A stretch of 64,000 nucleotides of DNA, from contig NC_089762.1 of NCBI RefSeq assembly GCF_040412425.1, positions 25,484,891 to 25,548,890 on the forward strand, in the 5' to 3' direction. Positions 58,451-64,000 of this stretch are shown here, in pieces. The translations under genes were made by a program, and so were the position numbers. The first letter of the stretch is position 1, and the number at the start of each line of letters is the position of its first letter. The notes below the pieces were generated by a model that saw only the letters and a program-made list of their open reading frames with translations, did no database searches and was not told the origin of the DNA. This stretch comes from Macrobrachium rosenbergii (Eukaryota; Arthropoda; Malacostraca; Decapoda; Palaemonidae).

Positions 58451-61450
58451 GGTAAGTGGAACCCTACTTGAGAAGTTAACACCATTCAAGACCACACATA
58501 CAGGAAAAAAACGGGAGTTGATAACTGATGACAAATTTACAGATTCATTCACTACTATGCAATGCAAACTAGAGGAGGGGTGAGCTGTTAAAGAATAAAA
58601 TCCATCTCCTACCAATAAAAAAAGATTAGAATAAGGGAAACGATATTCACTGGGTATAATGTATTCAATTGCCATCATTCAATGGGGGATATGGTACATG
58701 CAACTTTAACTAATACAGTATGTGGTCGTAAAACTTTTAGATCTTAACCTGAAGACAGATAGATACACTTATTAGTTGACCATACTGCAATGCCATTACA
58801 TATATTCAGTATCCTCTTTCTACTAGGTGACAAAATTGGTGACACCTTTTTCCTAAACCCATTTTCTTTTAGTTGCAGAGCTTTACACAATGACATCAGC
58901 CGATTCACACTTTCTTGGTCATTCTCAGTTTCGCACAAACATAAATTCTACAAATATCCCAAAGTGGAAAAAAATTATTTCTTACTGGTTTTCTAGCACT
59001 GACCTTTACCATTTTTTCATTACTGGTAACTCTTGTACACTAAAGTATAAAGGAACCTAATTATTAATTTAGAGCTTACTTATAGAATTGGCAAAACCCC
59101 AGCTCATGTATGGAACTTCCTATCAAATATTTGACAATTTAAAAATCTGTATCACTGGGACCCCTTCAATGGTTTTTTATGTTTTGAAGTTATATTTAGG
59201 AAAAAAAAAACTTCATTAACTATGAAACTATCAAATAAGGAAACCTACCTTTTCTTATGTGGATGACAATTTAAAATTGTTGAAGAAATTCCTTTTCAAG
59301 TGTATGGAATAAAAAAAATTTGTAAGCTTTCAGGAAAGAATACTCTGTTACTGATTAAACTTACGGAATACATATATAAATGCTAAAGTATTGATAAAAC
59401 CAGCAAAAATCAGTTATTTCATGAAGCCTCCCTACTTATTACTTCATCCTGATAAGAAGAAATCCACACTTACTTTTTGGTATAAAAATATAAAATCATT
59501 GTCTTGACTATCACACAACACATACTGTAGCCTCTTCAGATTATATATAAGTTTCATCACTGACTACAAGTTCACGTTACTGTTCATGACAAAACTCACA
59601 GCTATTCCTTCTACACAATAAACATTAACAATGCAATCCAAAAAACTATTTAGTGAAAGCCAAAAGACTTATCATAATAGCATGAAAACCTACTACCTTG
59701 TGCTACTTTATATATTTAATGGTATTATGACTTCAAGGTATTAGAACACTCAAGGAAAAAAAGGTCACTCAAATTTTGGTACTAAACACAGCCCTCCAGT
59801 TCTCCAGAAATTTAAACTGAGTTCCATTTTTCCATCTTATTCTAATGAATTTAAAGTAAAAAAAAAAAAAAATGACAACTTATATGCTTTATTTCCAATT
59901 TTTTACCTCAAGAAATCACTGATAAAAAATCCGCAAAGATATACATTCACTGTAATTTCTGGAAGACCGCAAGGCAGCAGTGGTACTGCACTGAAATCCT
60001 CAATGATTTCAAATGTTGGTTACACTTCCTGAACTGACTTCATGATCACACAAAAAGCTTACATGGTAAGCCATGTGCCTTAAAGTTGACTGGGCATTGT
60101 GAAATCTTAAGAATAAGGAAGTACAATGACAAAGCTTACTTCTGCACTGATCCTCTTACCACCAGACAGAAATTGATAATGCAGACCCACAGAAAATGAA
60201 AAGCCTGACTTTGGATTCATGGTCAATGCCATTTCAACATTAATACAAGTACTGATATGCTTATCTAATCAACTATGTTCACCTCTTCTAGGGATAGCAA
60301 AATGGCCTTGTGACACACAAGATGAACAAATTCAATTTGAAGAATCTTGCGGGGCAAATCAACACAAAATTATAAAACACTTTCACATACACAATAATCT
60401 TAAATATCCACTGAAATAATTCTTTGCTGTGTACAATTATTTTTATTTTATTTTAAATAAATGCACAAGGTTTATACTCATCATGTGGGCCATTTGTTCC
60501 ATATTGTAAAGGTGTTTACATAAGGAACATATACGTGCCGATTTCATTGCACAATATTTAAAATTTATAGAAAACATCACCTCATTGCATTTCAACTCTA
60601 ACTTTTGCACAGTTCTTCCAATGCAGTATATAAACCAATGAATTTGCATGAAGGAAAATTCAGGTAAAATTTCGAATTAACATGATTTGCAAAGATGTGA
60701 AGCACGTTCTTAAAGGTCATTATGACCAATCCTCCACAAAGGGTGAACTTAACCCTTTCATCTGATCCTGACTTCAGTATGATCTTTGAAAATTTGAATA
60801 ATCTACCAAAAATATAATTTGAAAATAACATCACTTCTGCATGTACAAGAAATTTTACCCAGCAAAAACAGTGTTTGTTCTGATTACAAACAAGCTCTAA
60901 CAAATGTGTATAGTTATCTAAGAGGTATGAAATATATAAATATATATAGTTTCTGTAATTATTACATGATGATCCATGATGTAAATCATAATCATTGTAA
61001 TTGTGCATTTTACGCTTACCATAGGAAGTTTACAAGGAGAAGGACTATTCGAGAATCATTATATAAATTCTTTTTCAAACACTAAATTATTTCACAGCCA
61101 CTGACTTTCGGGTTATCTGTTATCTATGGTGAGTACTAATTCTTGAGCATCCAATAACAGGGGAGATGGTAAACCTGAGAGAAGAATTAGGATTCCCATT
61201 TTTTGGAGTAAAAAAGTGTAACACCAGTATTTTTTTGGAGTAAAAAGGTGTAACACCAGTATTCATTATTATTTGTGTCTAATCACTCATAGCACAAAAA
61301 ATTCATACACAGCTTTTGTCACTAAACTTATCAGTCACAATAATCTTTTCATAAGAATAACATATATCAAAGAGCCACAGAGGAAAACAAAAATACACTA
61401 CTCTAAACTATATTCACACTGACTTTCACTAAGAAATTGGCTAATATTTT
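58451..61450. other. AT-rich block downstream of the acidic-protein stop codon
   Basis: No ORF above 140 codons and no recognised element. On the minus strand it follows the stop at 61451, so its right part should be 3' untranslated. Several AATAAA-type words occur on the minus strand (for example about 60445-60460), too many to choose one. A 30-bp direct duplication (TTTTTTGGAGTAAAAA[A/G]) is at about 61198-61262. Confidence 0.45.
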
Positions 61451-62076
61451 CTAATCCTCCAAGAGTGGTTCCCTATTCATTATCTGCCAATATGTATTTG
61501 TATCAGCATCCTCTTCACTGCCATCTTGCATAGCAAGATCATCATCCCCTCCCCAGAAGGCTGTGCTTATATCATCACAAGCAGAGTGAAACCTTTCATC
61601 ATCATCATCGTCATCTTCATTGTCTGTATATCCAAAAAGACACTGAATATTTTCCACCATAAATGTGGGATTATCATTCATTTCTATATTAGCATCTACT
61701 TCATCCTCACTCTGCTCTTCTTCCACTTCATCTTCGTCATCGTCATCATCGTCATCATCATCCTCATCCTCAGCCTCATCCTCATCCTCCTCCTCCTCCT
61801 CCTCCTCTTCTTCCCCCTCCTCCTCAGGTTCCTCTTCATCCTCATCATCATCATCACCTTCTAACAATTTCTGTACATTTTCTATACAGAATGATGGGTT
61901 CCCACTATCTTCCCCATTGCTATTGTCACTGCTGTCATCCTGGTGTGCTTCATCTTGCGCAACTTGATTCACATGAACTCCACTGGCTTCAATTTCATCA
62001 TTTACAGATGTCACATCCTGGCTCACTCTAAGAGAATCCAAAAGTCCTTGGAACAGTTGGTTTTGACTATCATTCC
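61451..62076 (-). CDS. exon for an acidic Asp/Glu-rich protein C-terminus
   Basis: Open on the minus strand from a splice-acceptor-like TTTTCAG at 62083-62077 to a TAG at 61453-61451. An ATG lies in frame 3 bases into the exon (62074), so it either starts here (about 207 residues) or continues an upstream exon with a split codon. The middle is a tract of about 60 almost pure Asp/Glu residues encoded by GAT/GAG/GAA repeats. On each side stands the same short motif: NPSFCIENVQKLL and NPTFMVENIQCLF. The end is WQIMNREPLLED. No family recognised. Such acidic tracts are common in histone-binding, nucleolar and calcium-binding proteins, but the role here is not shown. Confidence 0.72.
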
Positions 62077-63104
62077 TGAAAATACAATAATGTCATTTGG
62101 ATATATGACCAGGAAAATCTAAATAAAATTACTTCATTCCCAAGTACAATGTATTATAAAGTATATGAAACTTGTGGATATAATGCTTCCGTAAGGCATA
62201 ATTAATGTAACGATAAGAAAGGCATAGAAATGACTAACAGAAAATAAACGAATTAAAAAATTAAAGACACCCCATTTTACTGTTCACAAAACTGTGCAGG
62301 AAATGAAAAAAATAAAATCACTGTTAATAAATTATATTGAACCAAACATGCTTATCATTTTCTCTAACAAGTAAAGATTAACAGAATGAAGGGTAAGTAT
62401 TTCATCATAACTAACAGCAAAAAACTAAAATTTTGTCATTTCCAGATAAAAAATCAAGGGGAAAAAGATCACACACTATAGCAGTGGGTGTGAACCAACA
62501 TAACAATCAAAACTGATGATGCTTGTTCACAAAGGTAGAATATCACTTCAGTACATTCAACAATGCAAGATATTGTATACTGAATCATGGTAATGTTCAG
62601 TATATAACAGCATGGTCAAGACAGCATTGTGTGCATGGGATCCATAACCTCTACTCAGTGGGATAGTGTAACATGCTACCACAGTCCTTTTTTATTGCCA
62701 CTGTTTTCCCACTGGTCCATAACATGATCCGTTACCCATCTGCAACTGCTTTCTGATATTGACCATCAACATAAAAGCATGAACAAAGGTTTTGTAGAGA
62801 TTAAGTTTACCAAATACTGCACACCAACAAGAAAGATACAGTAGTATCATTACACTTCATCCCCTCCCCCCCGCTCACATGACTTTTTTTTTTTTTTTGC
62901 TTTATAATGTTTAACTGCCCACATAGATGAAGCAATAGATACCAGATTTTCAATATGTTTAGGTATAAATATACAATTATGTAGTTGAGAATGCACGAAA
63001 ACAAATATATACTGTATTTCTTTTTCATGCTCATATACTCATTTTCTTGGAGCAGCAGTAGGGAACAAAACAATGTAAATTGCAATAATACCCTGATTAT
63101 CTAC
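62077..63104. other. probable intron of the acidic-protein gene
   Basis: Follows the exon's acceptor on the minus strand. A pyrimidine-rich stretch before TTTTCAG is short. No second coding exon was recognised to the right within the window. Confidence 0.45.
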
Positions 63105-63420
63105 ACTATACCCATGACCCCTACTGCAATCAGCACATCTCTTGTGGTGCACTGTAAACATTACTTAAGGTTCTTTGCAGCATGCCTTTGGACCCTAGCT
63201 GCAGCCCCTCTCATTCCTTTTACTGTGCCTCCTTTCATATTCTCTTTCTTCCATCTTACTGTCCAGCCTCACCTAACAACTGATTAATAATGCAACTGCA
63301 AGGTTTTCCTCCTGTTACACCTTTCAAACCTACTTACTGTTAACTTCTGTTTCAGTGCTGAATGACCTCATAGGTCCCAGTGCTTGGCTTTTGGCCTAAT
63401 TTCTATATTCAATTCAACTA
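63105..63420 (+). mobile_element. decapod-type SINE copy
   Basis: Shares TTGTGGTGCACTGTAAACAT, CTCATTCCTTTTACTGTGCC, GCTGAATGACCTCATAGGTC and a TTCTATATTCAATTCAACTA end with repeats I recall from decapod sequence. Ends in an A/T-rich tail. Internal polymerase III boxes were not identified. Orientation is opposite to the 55.1-kb copy. Confidence 0.78.
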
Positions 63421-64000
63421 TACCCATTACTGTACTATTTTCAGGGAACTGGTATATGCATTTATACATACTGAAAATGCACAAGTTCATATAAAACTGC
63501 AAATTGTGCAGTGTACATATGCTTACTGGCTCACTGAAAAGGTAGTCTGCTGGTTGGCTTACTGATCTTGAAGGGGTGGACAAGAAGGGGCAATTATTAT
63601 TATCATTAAGTGGGTAATACTGCAGTCAAGTGATTGGTTTGGGTCAAGCGTTTGAAGTGTGGAAACTGAACTCCAGTGTGATGAAAGCTTTTGCTGCTGT
63701 TCCATAAACTTTGCTAGGGATCATTTTTGGGGTGTGCATCTTTATGTGTGCTAATGTCACTGCCACCTCCTAAGCAGCACAGGAAGACAAAGTTACTTAA
63801 GATACTTAAATGCCCTGCCCTATCTTAAAATGCCCTGATAGGAGTGGTCTTGACCTCATGTCATGGCTAAGGAGAAAAAACATCCTCATAGTCTTAAGTC
63901 AAGGAGTTGGACAACAAACCAGAAAGCCTAAGATTAGTGTTCCAAAGGTAAGTTCCAAAGGTAAGATCAAAGCAAAAATTTTAGGAGGATCAATGCTATA
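63421..64000. other. spacer, no gene seen
   Basis: A short duplication (AGTTCCAAAGGTAAG about 63938-63964) is the only repeat. No coding signal. Confidence 0.45.

Noticed and set aside
61526..61967. Plus-strand Ser-rich and Ile/Leu-rich ORFs
   Set aside because: They are antisense readings of the GAT/GAG repeats of the acidic exon; the minus frame has the splice acceptor and non-repetitive ends.

Overview
The window is eukaryotic, intron-bearing, AT-rich DNA dominated by transposable elements. The best guess is a decapod crustacean (shrimp, crayfish or crab). The reasons are five DIRS-type tyrosine-recombinase retrotransposon copies in 47 kb (DIRS elements are well known from Decapoda), copies of a short interspersed repeat whose wording I recognise from decapod sequence, long CT/GT/AT microsatellites, and nested pogo-, hAT- and piggyBac-like DNA transposons. 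The taxon call is inference. Nothing bacterial, no CRISPR array and no rRNA or tRNA gene was recognised.

Layout. 1-7258: DIRS copy A (+), heavily mutated, with gag, RT, RNase H, Dam-like methyltransferase (MT) and tyrosine recombinase (YR) remnants and a palindromic right terminus; a pogo/Tigger-like MITE sits in its gag. 8763-17293: DIRS copy B (+), the centrepiece, about 8.5 kb end to end, with 294-bp inverted terminal repeats, an internal complementary region joining the two outer ends, a leader full of tandem repeats, a gag region with a probable 105-nt intron, a frameshifted RT-RNase H-MT region and an intact YR ORF. 18002-18182: hAT MITE with a perfect 8-bp target duplication. 18350-19640: two adjacent piggyBac transposase relics. 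19686-23680: a minus-strand LINE with a decayed 2A-like motif and endonuclease, part of it in an 893-bp tandem duplication. 25148-25450: an inverted-repeat element like the DIRS A/E termini. 26063-26237: five 35-bp tandem repeats. 26939-28932: a pogo/Tigger-like element with a second MITE inside it. 29440-30680: DIRS copy C (-). 31000-35770: an old minus-strand LINE that appears split by DIRS copy D (31885-34024). 36647-38130: another pogo-like element. 38135-44301: a nearly full-length I-group LINE (-) with ORF1 (three CCHC knuckles), endonuclease, RT, RNase H and a C-terminal zinc motif. 44900-47215: DIRS copy E (+), hit by two very short LINE 3' ends. 47685-48851: a fold-back element with arms of about 0.4 kb flanked by TATA. 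48856-61450: AT-rich and repeat-poor, with small LINE and SINE fragments. 61451-62076 (-): the only convincing host coding sequence, an exon encoding an extremely acidic protein tail with a duplicated NP[S/T]F-type motif.

How it fits together: in a DIRS element, gag packages the RNA, RT/RNase H makes a circular DNA with the help of the inverted repeats and the internal complementary region, and YR integrates the circle. Copy B shows all of these parts, but its RT polyprotein carries three frame breaks, so it would now depend on other copies. The other elements are mostly dead and nested in one another. The host gene at the right edge probably runs off to the right on the minus strand, with the quiet AT-rich block downstream of its stop codon.
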